Notes under the pieces: generated by a model
The model's input: the letters and a program-made list of their open reading frames with translations, nothing else
Database searches by the model: none
Told to the model about the DNA's origin: nothing
In this document: piece by piece, positions 26,015-34,321 of the stretch
Layout: every line of letters begins with the position of its first letter
Numbering within the stretch: position 1 is the stretch's first letter
NCBI GenBank assembly: GCA_019639195.1
Contig: JAHBSI010000001.1
Coordinates: 496,001 to 560,000 of the forward strand
Direction of reading: 5' to 3'
DNA: 64,000 nt
DNA from: Acidobacteriota bacterium
GTDB lineage: Bacteria > Acidobacteriota > Blastocatellia > Pyrinomonadales > Pyrinomonadaceae
Program-made: the position numbers and the translations under genes

Positions 26015-26733
26015 CTGACGGCCTCAAAATCGCTCGAACCGTCAAGCGGCTTGAATTTAACAACCTTCCGTGCACCGGAACGGCGCCATTTATTATTCTT
26101 AAGCGCCAAGTATTTCCGGGTGTAGAAGACGGGAGTCTTACCGGTCTTTGCCGTCAGAACCCACGCGGCCGTTGTATCCGAATCTGTGAACTTAGTCGCC
26201 TGGTACCAGCCAAGTTCGACCGGCTTGTCATTCTTGAATTCATAGATCGAGACTCCGGTGCCGCCTTCGCCTTGATGCATTCCGCCGCCGAATTCAAGAG
26301 CGATCTCGTCAAGTCCGTTGCGATTTACGTCAGCGACCCTATGGATGCTGAAAGCCCAACCGGAATCCTGCACGAAATTCGCGACCACTTTACCTTTTTC
26401 CACAACAGCAAGCCCGACCCAGCCGAGGCCATTGCCCGTCTCGCAAAACTGGTAAAAGATCGCCGTTTGCCTTGTTCCGGCTTTTGTAAATGAGCCGTCA
26501 ACCGCACCGGTGAAGGTCGGCGAATCGGAACAGCCATCAGAAACGAGCTTTTTCCGGACAGGCGGCAGGATCTTGTTTGTATAGATCTTGGCAATCGACG
26601 CCGGCGGGTCATCAGGACTGTCACGGGTGGGCAGCGGCAGCGTCGGGTCATTGACCACGATGGTCTGACCGAACGTCGCCAACGAAAATAGGAATACAGC
26701 AGCAAACGCGGGAAAAACACTCAATGCTTTCAT
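26011..26733 (-). CDS. Secreted protein of unknown function
   Basis: About 240 residues with a clear signal peptide (hydrophobic core 'FAAVFLFSLA', cut near 'TFGQ'). The mature part is beta-rich with short lines such as 'VADVNRNGLDEIALEFGGG', which resembles FG-GAP/VCBS-like integrin repeats seen in secreted proteins, though only one copy is visible. Start ATG 26733 gives the cleanest signal peptide; ATG 26751 is also in frame. Its stop overlaps the start of the cyclase-family gene by 4 bp. Function unknown. Confidence 0.7.
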   Translation of the reverse strand: MKALSVFPAFAAVFLFSLATFGQTIVVNDPTLPLPTRDSPDDPPASIAKIYTNKILPPVRKKLVSDGCSDSPTFTGAVDGSFTKAGTRQTAIFYQFCETGNGLGWVGLAVVEKGKVVANFVQDSGWAFSIHRVADVNRNGLDEIALEFGGGMHQGEGGTGVSIYEFKNDKPVELGWYQATKFTDSDTTAAWVLTAKTGKTPVFYTRKYLALKNNKWRRSGARKVVKFKPLDGSSDFEAVR

Positions 26734-26811
26734 ATTTTTCAACTCGATCATTTTTAGATTAGACCATCTAGCACGCTTTGACCAACCTATAAGAACTCAA
26801 CACTTCGAGGC

Positions 26812-26842
26812 TTGCTCAAAGCCGCGGTCAACGGTGTAAAAT
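26812..26842 (+). promoter_or_regulatory. Predicted promoter of mqnA
   Basis: TTGCTC at 26812-26817 and TAAAAT at 26837-26842, spaced 19 bp (loose). The ATG follows 9 nt after the -10 box and there is no ribosome site, suggesting a leaderless transcript. Confidence 0.35.
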
Positions 26843-26851
26843 TGAGTTTTT

Positions 26852-27655
26852 ATGATCACTGTTCCACGCATAGCAGCCTCAAGTTATTCGAATACAGCAC
26901 CGCTTGTCTGGAGCTTCCTCTACGGATCGCTGCGCGGCTCAGCCGAGCTTATTATGGACACGGCTCCGGCCCGATCTGCCGAGCTCCTGTCGAATGGACG
27001 TGTTGATGCGGCATTGGTTCCGGTCTTTTCGTATCAGACGATCTCTGATGTCAGGCTCGTCCCCGATGTGTGCGTCGGTGCGAAAGAAAAGGTTCGCAGC
27101 GTTTGCCTCGTCACAAAAGGCGAAGATCTTTCCGATGTGAAGAGCGTCGCCCTCGATGTTTCGTCACGCACATCGGCGGCCCTTACGAAGATCATCTTTC
27201 GCGAATTTGTCGGGCATGAGCCCGTTTGGGCCGACGCCGCACCCAACGTCGATGAAATGCTTTCAAACGCGGAATGTGCTTTGATCATAGGCGATCCATC
27301 TTTGCGTATTGCAGAGAGTCCGGGGCAGACGAACGGCCTGCGGAAGTTCGACCTTGTCGAGCTTTGGCGTGCCAACACGGGCCTTGGATTCGTATTTGCG
27401 ATGTGGATGACGCATCGTTCGAGCTTGCCGCTCGATCTTGCGGCCGCTCGTGACGAAGGGCTTGCCCATGCCGACGAGATCGCGGCGAACTATACCGAGG
27501 AGATCGGCCTTCCGCAGGACGAATTGAAGAAATACCTGACCGAGAACATCTCTTACACACCCGACGACGCGATGCGCCAAGGAATGGAGCTGTATTTCAC
27601 GCTCGCCCACAAGCATCGTCTGATCGACAAGAATTCGCCGCTCGAATTTGTTTAA
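26852..27655 (+). CDS. mqnA: Chorismate dehydratase MqnA (futalosine menaquinone pathway)
   Basis: First step of the futalosine route to menaquinone: dehydrates chorismate to 3-enolpyruvyl-benzoate. The protein begins with the family pattern 'IAASSYSNTAPLVW', then 'LLSNGRVDAALVPVFSYQ', a periplasmic-binding-protein-like fold with the conserved 'LIIGDPSLR' segment and 'ANTGLGFVFAMWM'. Length 267 aa is standard. mqnC lies 0.6 kb downstream on the same strand, separated by an opposing YdeI-type gene with which mqnA shares an interlocking stop (4 bp). Confidence 0.92.
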   Translation: MITVPRIAASSYSNTAPLVWSFLYGSLRGSAELIMDTAPARSAELLSNGRVDAALVPVFSYQTISDVRLVPDVCVGAKEKVRSVCLVTKGEDLSDVKSVALDVSSRTSAALTKIIFREFVGHEPVWADAAPNVDEMLSNAECALIIGDPSLRIAESPGQTNGLRKFDLVELWRANTGLGFVFAMWMTHRSSLPLDLAAARDEGLAHADEIAANYTEEIGLPQDELKKYLTENISYTPDDAMRQGMELYFTLAHKHRLIDKNSPLEFV

Positions 27656-28173
27656 AAAGGCGATGGCGGCCGTTTTAGCTCTTCATAAAGCATCTTGCTT
27701 ATGATCGTCCCATGCTTCTTGATGTGCTCGACGATCACGAGGGCCTGGTAGATCCGCTGGTCAATATCCTTGATATTGCCAATGTAATAAAGCATTGAAC
27801 GCTGTTTGCCGGGCGTAAGTGAATGAAAGGCTTTGTCGCCCTCCGGATCCTGGTCAAGGATCTCGCGAAGCTCCTCGGGCATCGGTAAACCGTATTTGCT
27901 CTCGTCGATGGTAAGCTCGACTTCAACCTTATCGCCGGCCACGATGCCGACGGCCTCCCGCTTCTTTTTGTTGACGATTATGAAAAAGTTGCCGCGCATC
28001 GGCATCAGCGCGCACTGGAAGGGTTCGCTGCCGTTAATCGAACAAACGACGCGTTTATAGCGATCCTTGAACGAAAGTTTATCTGCGGTCTTCTTCTCAA
28101 CGGCAAGGTAATGCCAGCCCGACATTTCCGGCGAACATACAAGGTGCGTCTTAAACTTGATGGTCTTTGCCAT
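27652..28173 (-). CDS. DUF1905/YdeI (OmdA) domain protein
   Basis: A 173-residue protein with an N-terminal DUF1905 domain (about residues 5-95; 'FKTHLVCSPEMSGWHYLAV') and a C-terminal bacteriocin-protection OmdA/YdeI segment ('EGDKAFHSLTPGKQRSMLYYI'). The DUF1905-OmdA fusion is common, and its molecular function is not established. It is encoded between mqnA and mqnC on the opposite strand and converges with mqnA through interlocked stop codons. It is probably unrelated to menaquinone synthesis. Confidence 0.8.
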   Translation of the reverse strand: MAKTIKFKTHLVCSPEMSGWHYLAVEKKTADKLSFKDRYKRVVCSINGSEPFQCALMPMRGNFFIIVNKKKREAVGIVAGDKVEVELTIDESKYGLPMPEELREILDQDPEGDKAFHSLTPGKQRSMLYYIGNIKDIDQRIYQALVIVEHIKKHGTIISKMLYEELKRPPSPF

Positions 28174-28234
28174 TTGGAAAAAAAATAGCCCGACTTTCCC
28201 CCGGCGGCTATAAGCTCGATCCTAAGATTTTTGA

Positions 28235-28240
28235 TAAAAT
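28235..28240 (+). promoter_or_regulatory. Predicted -10 element of mqnC
   Basis: TAAAAT at 28235-28240, preceded by TTGA rather than a clear -35 box. The GTG start of mqnC lies 8 nt further, the same distance seen at several other genes here. Confidence 0.3.
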
Positions 28241-28248
28241 CAGATTAC

Positions 28249-29424
28249 GTGAACACGACTGTCCAGACAATTCTCGATAAGGCCCTCGCGGGCGAACGGC
28301 TCTCGACCGAGGACTGCACCGCGCTCCTCGAATCAAAGGATATTACCCGCATTGGGCTTGCCGCCGATGAGATACGACGACGCAAGAACGAAGCAGATGT
28401 CGTCACCTACATTATCGACCGCAACATCAACTATACGAACGTCTGCAACGTTGTTTGCACCTTCTGTGCCTTCTATCGTCGGCCCGGCAAACCGGACACT
28501 TACGTTCATTCGATGGAAGAGATCGAGAAGCGCATTGACGAGACGATCGAACTCGGCGGCACGGGCGTTCTGATGCAAGGCGGCCTGCATCCGGAGTTCA
28601 ATATCGAATGGTACGAAGAGCTTTTGGGCAAACTGCACGCAAAATATCCGCGTTTTCAGCTACATTGTTTTTCGCCACCCGAAATACACAATATCTCGCT
28701 AATCTCGGGCCTTGATTACGACACGATCGTTCAGCGGCTAAAGGCCGCGGGGCTAAATTCGCTTCCCGGCGGTGGCGCCGAGATCCTCGATGACGAGGTG
28801 AGAAAGCGTGTCTCGACCAAATGCACGACGCAGGAATGGCTCGACGTAATGCGGGCTGTTCACAAAGCCGGGCTGATCTCGACCGCTACGATGATGTTCG
28901 GCATCGGTGACCGCATCGAACATCGCGTCCGACACCTCGATCTCGTTCGCACGCTCCAGGATGAATCACTCGCACGAATTGCCGAGACCGGTGAAGGCGG
29001 GAAGTTCACCGCTTTCATTCCTTGGACGTTTCAGCGTGAGAACACGGCCCTCGGACGCAAGATCACGGAAGAACCGACTGGCATCGACTACTTGACGATG
29101 CTCGCCGTCTCAAGGCTTTTCCTGGACAACATTCAACACATACAAGCCTCATGGCTTACGCAAGGCCTAAAGATCGGCCAGGCTGCTCTGCGTTTCGGGG
29201 CCGACGACATGGGCTCGATAATGATCGAAGAGAATGTTGTTTCGGCCGCAGGAGCGAACACCGACGCTAACGAAAAAGAGCTCCGATATCAGATCCGCGA
29301 AGCGGGCTACAGACCTCAGCAACGGGATATCCTATACAACTACGTGAACCGCGCCGAGATCGAGCATCTCGACCAGAGCGACTCGATGAAACTCAAACAG
29401 CTAAGTGTTGCGTTTGCGGACTAG
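28249..29424 (+). CDS. mqnC: Cyclic dehypoxanthinyl futalosine synthase MqnC (radical SAM)
   Basis: Radical SAM enzyme that cyclises dehypoxanthinyl futalosine in menaquinone synthesis. The CxxxCxxC cluster is C66, C70 and C73 in 'YTNVCNVVCTFCAFYRR', the MqnC form. 'MQGGLHPEFNIEWYEELL' and 'LPGGGAEILDDEVR' follow the cofactor and substrate segments. GTG 28249 gives an N-terminus like other MqnC proteins ('NTTVQTILDKALAGERLS'); TTG 28231 is possible but would overlap the -10 box. Length 391 aa is typical. Confidence 0.92.
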   Translation: MNTTVQTILDKALAGERLSTEDCTALLESKDITRIGLAADEIRRRKNEADVVTYIIDRNINYTNVCNVVCTFCAFYRRPGKPDTYVHSMEEIEKRIDETIELGGTGVLMQGGLHPEFNIEWYEELLGKLHAKYPRFQLHCFSPPEIHNISLISGLDYDTIVQRLKAAGLNSLPGGGAEILDDEVRKRVSTKCTTQEWLDVMRAVHKAGLISTATMMFGIGDRIEHRVRHLDLVRTLQDESLARIAETGEGGKFTAFIPWTFQRENTALGRKITEEPTGIDYLTMLAVSRLFLDNIQHIQASWLTQGLKIGQAALRFGADDMGSIMIEENVVSAAGANTDANEKELRYQIREAGYRPQQRDILYNYVNRAEIEHLDQSDSMKLKQLSVAFAD

Positions 29425-29458
29425 TTGACGCAAGCGAGCCGCTCCGGAGCCCATCTAA

Positions 29459-29794
29459 TTGGTTTTGAAGATCATCTCCGCCATTCTGACCGCGAGCCTG
29501 AATCTAGCGATCGGTGCCGGTTTGTTCTTTTTTCTTCTCCTTGCGATGAATGGTTACAGCGAGTCTGACGCGAAGTACGGATTCGTTGTTTATGCCGTGT
29601 CGGCCCTCATTGTTACCGTCCTAATGTCGACCGGTGCCGCGATCTTTGCTGGCAGGCTTTTAGGCCGGGAATATAGCAAGGTGGCGGCCTTGATCCTCGC
29701 GGTCGGTGGATTCTCGCTGATCGGAGCGATCCTTAAATTTGTGAGCGCTGTCGCGGGGATCGCAACGGCTGAGATCGTCCGCGTGAATTTCTGA
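29459..29794 (+). CDS. Small membrane protein of unknown function
   Basis: A 111-residue protein with four predicted helices: 'AILTASLNLAIGAGLFFFLLL', 'YGFVVYAVSALIVTVLM', 'AAIFAGRLLG' and 'VAALILAVGGFSLIGAIL', in that order. No family is recognised. TTG 29459 is chosen with GGAG 9 nt upstream; a second TTG two codons later is possible. It follows mqnC by 34 bp and could share its transcript. Confidence 0.55.
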   Translation: MVLKIISAILTASLNLAIGAGLFFFLLLAMNGYSESDAKYGFVVYAVSALIVTVLMSTGAAIFAGRLLGREYSKVAALILAVGGFSLIGAILKFVSAVAGIATAEIVRVNF

Positions 29795-29821
29795 CGCGCA
29801 CTTACCGACCTTCCATCTTTG

Positions 29822-30370
29822 CTATCTATTCAGCCTAACGGCGACACCGTTGGCCTCATCCTTGGATGACACAAGCGTTAGTTTGGTAGTCTTCCGATCA
29901 AGCAGCGGACCGAGTTCGTAGATGTTTCGGTACCCGTAAGTGTAGAGCGAAATATAGGTCGAGAGATTGAGCGACGCCGGCGCCACCTTTGCGGGAAAGG
30001 CGCTGGGTTCATTCTGGAAATTGTTGTTGCAGTAGATCAGTATCTTCGTCGTCTTGTCAGGTAAGGTCTTAGCGAGGCTTTCGACCGTGATGTCCGGAAA
30101 GCTCAGGTTTACGGCACCGGCAATATGCAGTTCGTTGAACTTTTCACTGCTGCGTGCGTCAAGGATCACAACGCCGGGCTCACGGCTCGCGGCAATGAAT
30201 TGCTCTTCGGTAAGACGCCGCGAAGATCGGTGCTCCGCCGCTGCTTTCGAGACCTTTAGAAAGCCTTCCATATCTATCGACGGGTTATAAAGGCCGCTTG
30301 CCCGCTGGGCACTCGCAACGACCGCAAATGCTGCAATGACAACAGTTACGAAAAGAATGCGTTTTCTCAT
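29822..30370 (-). CDS. Secreted rhodanese-domain protein
   Basis: A 182-residue protein with a signal peptide (cut near 'VASAQ') and one rhodanese domain: 'LTEEQFIAASREPGVVILDARSSEKF', 'HIAGAVNLSFPDI' and the active-site loop beginning C114 in 'ILIYCNNNFQNEP'. The loop is longer than the usual six residues and Asn-rich, so sulphur transfer is not certain. Exported rhodaneses can act in sulphur relay or as binding modules. It converges on the small membrane protein gene. Confidence 0.8.
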   Translation of the reverse strand: MRKRILFVTVVIAAFAVVASAQRASGLYNPSIDMEGFLKVSKAAAEHRSSRRLTEEQFIAASREPGVVILDARSSEKFNELHIAGAVNLSFPDITVESLAKTLPDKTTKILIYCNNNFQNEPSAFPAKVAPASLNLSTYISLYTYGYRNIYELGPLLDRKTTKLTLVSSKDEANGVAVRLNR

Positions 30371-30465
30371 ATTTGCCTCCCTGGAACCAGATCATCCTAT
30401 TGATGCGATGAGTAAGAAATAGGATGCTCGCTTGAGGCGTTTTGTGATAGCCTACTTCACATCAA

Positions 30466-30789
30466 ATGCTACGGACTTACGCAGAATTTTGGGATTTTTA
30501 CGTGGCTGAGCACAGCAAGCCGCTGACCCGCATTCTGCATTTTGCGGGCACCACGCTTGGTATCGCGTTGCTTATTTATTTTGTCGCGAGCGGCCGTTGG
30601 TATCTCTTCCCCCTTTTCTTCGTTGTCGGTTACGCATTCGCGTGGTTCGCCCACTTTGTTGTTGAAAAGAACCGACCGGCGACCTTCAAGTATCCGGTCT
30701 GGTCGTTCATCAGCGACTTTAAGATGATCGCGTATATGCTTGCCGGCCGAATGGGCAAAGAGGTCGAGCGAGTGTCGAGATCAAATTAA
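30466..30789 (+). CDS. Mpo1-like (DUF962) membrane protein
   Basis: A 107-residue protein with the Mpo1/DUF962 signature: 'FWDFYVAEHSKPLTRILHFAGT' at the N-terminus, two helices, 'GYAFAWFAHFVVEKNRPATF', then 'WSFISDFKM'. The conserved His residues (H16, H26 and that of 'AHF') are those of the yeast Mpo1 2-hydroxy fatty-acid dioxygenase family, so a non-haem iron lipid oxygenase role is possible, but untested for bacterial members. It is 37 bp upstream of the DUF2721 gene. Confidence 0.8.
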   Translation: MLRTYAEFWDFYVAEHSKPLTRILHFAGTTLGIALLIYFVASGRWYLFPLFFVVGYAFAWFAHFVVEKNRPATFKYPVWSFISDFKMIAYMLAGRMGKEVERVSRSN

Positions 30790-30826
30790 AGTTCGCTTCT
30801 TCGCCCAATTCAGGTAGAATTTCCGC

Positions 30827-31462
30827 ATGGCTGGCGGAGATCTTGTAACCGTAAATCCGAACGCACTCAACTCGACGATCGAGTTCCTGACGGCAATGGT
30901 CACGCCGACCTTGCTGATCTCGGCAACGGGTTCTCTTGTACTTTCTACCTCGACTCGGCTTGGCCGTGTGGTCGATCGCGTCCGCGAACTCGAAAAGCGG
31001 CTCAGCGACCTGATCACAAGCGATGACAAAGCTGCGATCAGCCTTTATGAACTGCGAATTGATACGGTCGTCGGACTGCTCGATAAAGTAACGAGCCGGG
31101 CTCGTCTTCTGCAGCGGGCGATGGTGATGTTCTATTACGGACTCGGATTCTTCGTTCTAACTAGTGTTACTATCGCAGTCGCGGCCTTTTTTAACACGTA
31201 TCGGTGGGTGCCGATACCCGTCGGGATCGTCGGGATCTTGTTCCTTTTTTGGGGCAGTGTCCTAATGCTTCTCGAGACGCGAATGGCAACGGCGACAGTT
31301 AATGCCGAGATGGACTTTACGTGGACTCTGGCAAATTACGTAGCACCTGCGGAGATCATCAACAAATATATTTACAATGCTCACGGAAAGCGACGGCTCA
31401 GGCGTAAGATCGCGGAAACTCTCGAACAAGAGCAAACTCGAGAACCAAATCAAAAAGCTTGA
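30827..31462 (+). CDS. DUF2721 family membrane protein
   Basis: A 211-residue integral membrane protein of the DUF2721 family. An N-terminal helix 'AMVTPTLLISATGSLVLS' is followed by a charged segment 'TSTRLGRVVDRVRELEKRL', and two to three more helices lie at residues 105-150. The family function is unknown. A TAGAAT box lies 6 nt before the ATG. The next gene (radical SAM) starts inside this one, with an 86-bp overlap in a different frame. Confidence 0.8.
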   Translation: MAGGDLVTVNPNALNSTIEFLTAMVTPTLLISATGSLVLSTSTRLGRVVDRVRELEKRLSDLITSDDKAAISLYELRIDTVVGLLDKVTSRARLLQRAMVMFYYGLGFFVLTSVTIAVAAFFNTYRWVPIPVGIVGILFLFWGSVLMLLETRMATATVNAEMDFTWTLANYVAPAEIINKYIYNAHGKRRLRRKIAETLEQEQTREPNQKA

Positions 31463-32405
31463 AGGCCTGCTTGCCGCGTGCACCGTTTGCCCGAAAGATT
31501 GTGGGAATAACCGGTTGAAGGACGAGATCGCGGCTTGCTATTCCGGGCGTCTGCCGATCGTCTCAAGCTACACGGCGCATTTCGGCGAAGAACCGTGCCT
31601 AAGCGGCACGCGAGGCGCCGGAAATATCTTTTTCGGCAACTGCAATCTTCGCTGCGTCTATTGCCAGAATTATCAGATATCGCAAACCTGGAAAACGCAA
31701 AGGAAGAATGAGGTCACCATCGAGCGCCTTGCCGAAATGATGCTCGAACTTGAGGCACGCGGCTGCCACAATATCGGCTTTGTTTCGCCGACGCATTTCG
31801 CGCCGCAGATGGCACGTGCCATTCTGCTCGCGACCGAACAAGGCCTCGACCTCCCGATCGTTTACAACACGAACGCGTACGATTCCGTCGAAGTTCTAAA
31901 ACTGCTTGACGGCCTCGTTGATGTCTATCTTCCGGACCTGAAATATGCTGACTCGGCGGACGGGTTTACGTACTCAAAGGTGCGTGATTACACGCTTTTT
32001 GCTCGCCGTGCGATCAAGGAGATGCACCGTCAGATGGGCAGTGACCTTACGTTCGATAGTGATGGTTTGCTGCAGCGTGGGCTTCTGATCCGGCTTCTCG
32101 TACTGCCGAATGGCATCGCCGGGATCGAAGAGAACTTGCGTTGGATCCGCGATGAGCTTTCCCCTCGAACTGCCATTTCACTTATGGCCCAATATTATGC
32201 GACCAATAAGGCAGCCACTGATCAGCGATACATTTTGCTATCCCGCCGGATCTCCGAAGGTGAATGGTTCGAGGCGGTTTCGCTCCTTGAAGAACTCGGC
32301 ATTGAAGAAGGATTTATGCAGGAGTATGAGTCCGCATCGCATTACTATCGGCCGGATTTTGCGGACAGAGAAAAACCATTTAGAGACATTCGTGACTTTG
32401 AATAG
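31377..32405 (+). CDS. PflX-like radical SAM protein
   Basis: A 342-residue radical SAM enzyme of the PflX/COG1313 type. An N-terminal cysteine cluster 'CTVCPKDCGNNR' (C35, C38, C42) is followed by 'GTRGAGNIFFGNCNLRCVYCQNYQ', quoted here only as its key C-x3-C-x2-C: 'CNLRCVYC'. The family is homologous to pyruvate-formate-lyase activating enzymes; the substrate is usually unknown. It is read from ATG 31377, overlapping the upstream gene by 86 bp; no later start keeps the N-terminal cysteine cluster. Confidence 0.85.
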   Translation: MLTESDGSGVRSRKLSNKSKLENQIKKLEGLLAACTVCPKDCGNNRLKDEIAACYSGRLPIVSSYTAHFGEEPCLSGTRGAGNIFFGNCNLRCVYCQNYQISQTWKTQRKNEVTIERLAEMMLELEARGCHNIGFVSPTHFAPQMARAILLATEQGLDLPIVYNTNAYDSVEVLKLLDGLVDVYLPDLKYADSADGFTYSKVRDYTLFARRAIKEMHRQMGSDLTFDSDGLLQRGLLIRLLVLPNGIAGIEENLRWIRDELSPRTAISLMAQYYATNKAATDQRYILLSRRISEGEWFEAVSLLEELGIEEGFMQEYESASHYYRPDFADREKPFRDIRDFE

Positions 32406-32489
32406 ACCGATCTCGATGGATGGCCCATCATTATGAAGAAAACGATATGAGATCCGGACGAGCTGTTCGCCAGAACGTGAGTTTGCGCA

Positions 32490-32897
32490 ATGAAACAAAA
32501 GGTTCTTAATGGCCTGGTGGTCCTGAGTTCGTTATTTGGCTACCTCGAATGGGGAGACGGCAACAGCTCGTTCTTGTTCCGCGCCGAATGGGAAGTGCTT
32601 GCTAAACTCTTCAGCGACCCGCTTGAGGCGTTGCATCCGTTCACGGTTTTGCCGCTTATTGGTCAGGTAATGCTTGTTCTTACGCTATTTCAAAAGCGGC
32701 CGAGCAGGCTCTTAACGCTCTTAGGGGTCGCATTTCTCTTTCTCCTTCTCGGGCTTGTCTGCTTTATCGGTATCATCTCGTTAAACCTAAAGATCTTTGC
32801 CTCGACGATCCCATTCCTTACATTTTCCGGAATTGCAGTATTCACCTTGTTGCGCTCGCGGAAAATGCGCGAGAATCACCGTGACGGACAGCCATAA
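32490..32897 (+). CDS. Small membrane protein of unknown function
   Basis: A 135-residue polytopic protein. The N-terminal helix runs into 'GYLEWGDGNSSFLF', and three further hydrophobic segments follow, ending with a basic tail 'RSRKMRENHRDG'. No family is recognised. It ends 3 nt before the peroxiredoxin gene, so the two are likely co-transcribed. There is no obvious ribosome site. Confidence 0.55.
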   Translation: MKQKVLNGLVVLSSLFGYLEWGDGNSSFLFRAEWEVLAKLFSDPLEALHPFTVLPLIGQVMLVLTLFQKRPSRLLTLLGVAFLFLLLGLVCFIGIISLNLKIFASTIPFLTFSGIAVFTLLRSRKMRENHRDGQP

Positions 32898-32900
32898 AAT

Positions 32901-33350
32901 ATGAAAGTTGGAGAGACAGCCCCTGATTTTACTCTGAAGGACGGCGATGGCAACGACTGGACGCTCAGTGAACACCGCGGGCAGACGGTCGTTCTGCTAT
33001 TTTATCCGGGCGACAACACGCCCGTGTGCACGCGACAGCTTTGTTCGGTGCGCGATCATTGGGGCGAATATCAGCTTACGGGAGCAGAAGTTGTCGGGAT
33101 CTCGACGGATTCCGTCGAATCGCATAAAGACTTTGCCGCAGAACACGATCTTCCGCTGCGTCTTCTTGCAGATACCGAACGCAGTGTCTCCGAAGCGTAT
33201 GGTATGAAAAGCTGGCTTCCCGGCCGATCTGCGCGCGGAGTTGTCGTGATCGACCGCGAGGGCAAGGTCGCGTATCAGAAGGCGCAGCCGCTTAGCATCT
33301 TTCGCCCGGCGGATGAAGATGTTCTCAATGCTATTCGGAACTCGGGGTAA
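32901..33350 (+). CDS. Peroxiredoxin, Bcp/PrxQ type
   Basis: Thiol peroxidase that reduces H2O2 and organic hydroperoxides. 149 residues, opening 'KVGETAPDFTLKDGDGNDW'. The peroxidatic site is 'PGDNTPVCTRQLC' with Cp C43 and the resolving C48 five residues later, as in PrxQ. The canonical P-x3-T-x2-C is intact (the T40-P-V-C43 stretch). It starts 3 nt after the upstream membrane-protein gene; the next gene's ATG follows its stop directly. Confidence 0.92.
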   Translation: MKVGETAPDFTLKDGDGNDWTLSEHRGQTVVLLFYPGDNTPVCTRQLCSVRDHWGEYQLTGAEVVGISTDSVESHKDFAAEHDLPLRLLADTERSVSEAYGMKSWLPGRSARGVVVIDREGKVAYQKAQPLSIFRPADEDVLNAIRNSG

Positions 33351-33992
33351 ATGAGTATGAAACGTGGGTTTGCGGGTCTGATCGCGATCATTGGCTGGGC
33401 GGTAATTGCGCTTGAGTTCTACCTGACGATGGCTGCACCGCGTGAGCCGAGCGTCCCGGCAAATGACCGTATCATTCGATTTTTCAGTTACTTTACGATC
33501 CTTACAAATATCGTCGTTGCGGTGACGACGACCGCGATCGCATTCTTTCCGTCAACAAAGATCGGCAGGTTCTTTTCGCGGCCCGGCGTCCAAACTGCAG
33601 TAGCTGTTTACATTACGATCGTCGGCCTCGTTTACAGCCTTTTGCTGCGCGCCAGCCTGACAGGTTTATGGGCGGTCGCAGATCACGGTGTCCACGACGT
33701 TGTCCCGATCGCGTATGTCGTCTTTTGGTTCATCTGCACACCAAAGAGCGGGCTTGGGTGGAAAGACCCGATAAAGTGGCTCTCGTATCCGCTGGCGTAT
33801 GTCGCCTATTCGCTCGTGCACGGAGCCTTTACCGGCTGGTATCCGTACTGGTTCGTTGATATCTCAAAGCTCGGTTATGCGGTCGGCCTTCGCAACGCCG
33901 CAGGCGTAATACTTGGCTTTGTTGTTGTCGGGCTTATCTTCGTTGCGGTCGGCCGGGCGTTCTCGCGCACTGCAAAGGCTCTCTCAAACTGA
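33351..33992 (+). CDS. Pr6Pr/FAR-17a-like membrane protein
   Basis: A 213-residue protein with six predicted TM helices, matching the Pr6Pr (FAR-17a/AIG1-related) family: 'IRFFSYFTILTNIVVA', 'VADHGVHDVVPIAYVVFW', 'YPLAYVAYSLVHGAFTGWYPYWF' (read in parts). Eukaryotic relatives AIG1/ADTRP are membrane threonine hydrolases for fatty-acid esters; the bacterial function is unproven. ATG 33351 directly follows the TAA of the peroxiredoxin gene; ATG 33357 is an alternative. Confidence 0.8.
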   Translation: MSMKRGFAGLIAIIGWAVIALEFYLTMAAPREPSVPANDRIIRFFSYFTILTNIVVAVTTTAIAFFPSTKIGRFFSRPGVQTAVAVYITIVGLVYSLLLRASLTGLWAVADHGVHDVVPIAYVVFWFICTPKSGLGWKDPIKWLSYPLAYVAYSLVHGAFTGWYPYWFVDISKLGYAVGLRNAAGVILGFVVVGLIFVAVGRAFSRTAKALSN

Positions 33993-34024
33993 TATAAATA
34001 GAGTCATACGGAGTGAACTTTCCC

Positions 34025-34321
34025 ATGGCTATTTTTGGAAGCGATAAGTTTAAGTGCACAAAATGCGGGCAAAAGAATGAACCGCTCGGCTACGCCCCGT
34101 TCCCGAATGCAGATGGTGAACGCGTAGCAAAAGAGATCTGTCAGGATTGCTGGAAGGAATGGCAGAAGAAGCAAATGCAGCTTATTAACCACTTTGGGCT
34201 CGATGTTTCGAATCCGGACGCACAGCAGATGCTTTTCGACAATATGAAGCTTTTTTTCTTTAACGAAGGTGTCGAGCTTACGCAGATCGACACTTCAAAG
34301 GAAGGAAGCGTTTCCTGGTAG
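34025..34321 (+). CDS. YggX-like Fe(II)-trafficking/oxidative-protection domain with two CxxC pairs
   Basis: A 98-residue protein. The core 'PNADGERVAKEICQDCWKEWQKKQM' resembles YggX (short runs only), including the conserved W-x-x-W-x-x-x-Q helix and 'LINHFGLDVSNPDAQQML'. Two cysteine pairs, C11-x2-C14 and C39-x2-C42, flank the N-terminal half and look like a zinc ribbon or iron-sulphur site; E. coli YggX has a single cysteine. ATG 34025 is chosen (GGAG 10 nt upstream); GTG 34013 is the alternative. It sits between Pr6Pr and the cytochrome b gene. Confidence 0.75.
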   Translation: MAIFGSDKFKCTKCGQKNEPLGYAPFPNADGERVAKEICQDCWKEWQKKQMQLINHFGLDVSNPDAQQMLFDNMKLFFFNEGVELTQIDTSKEGSVSW

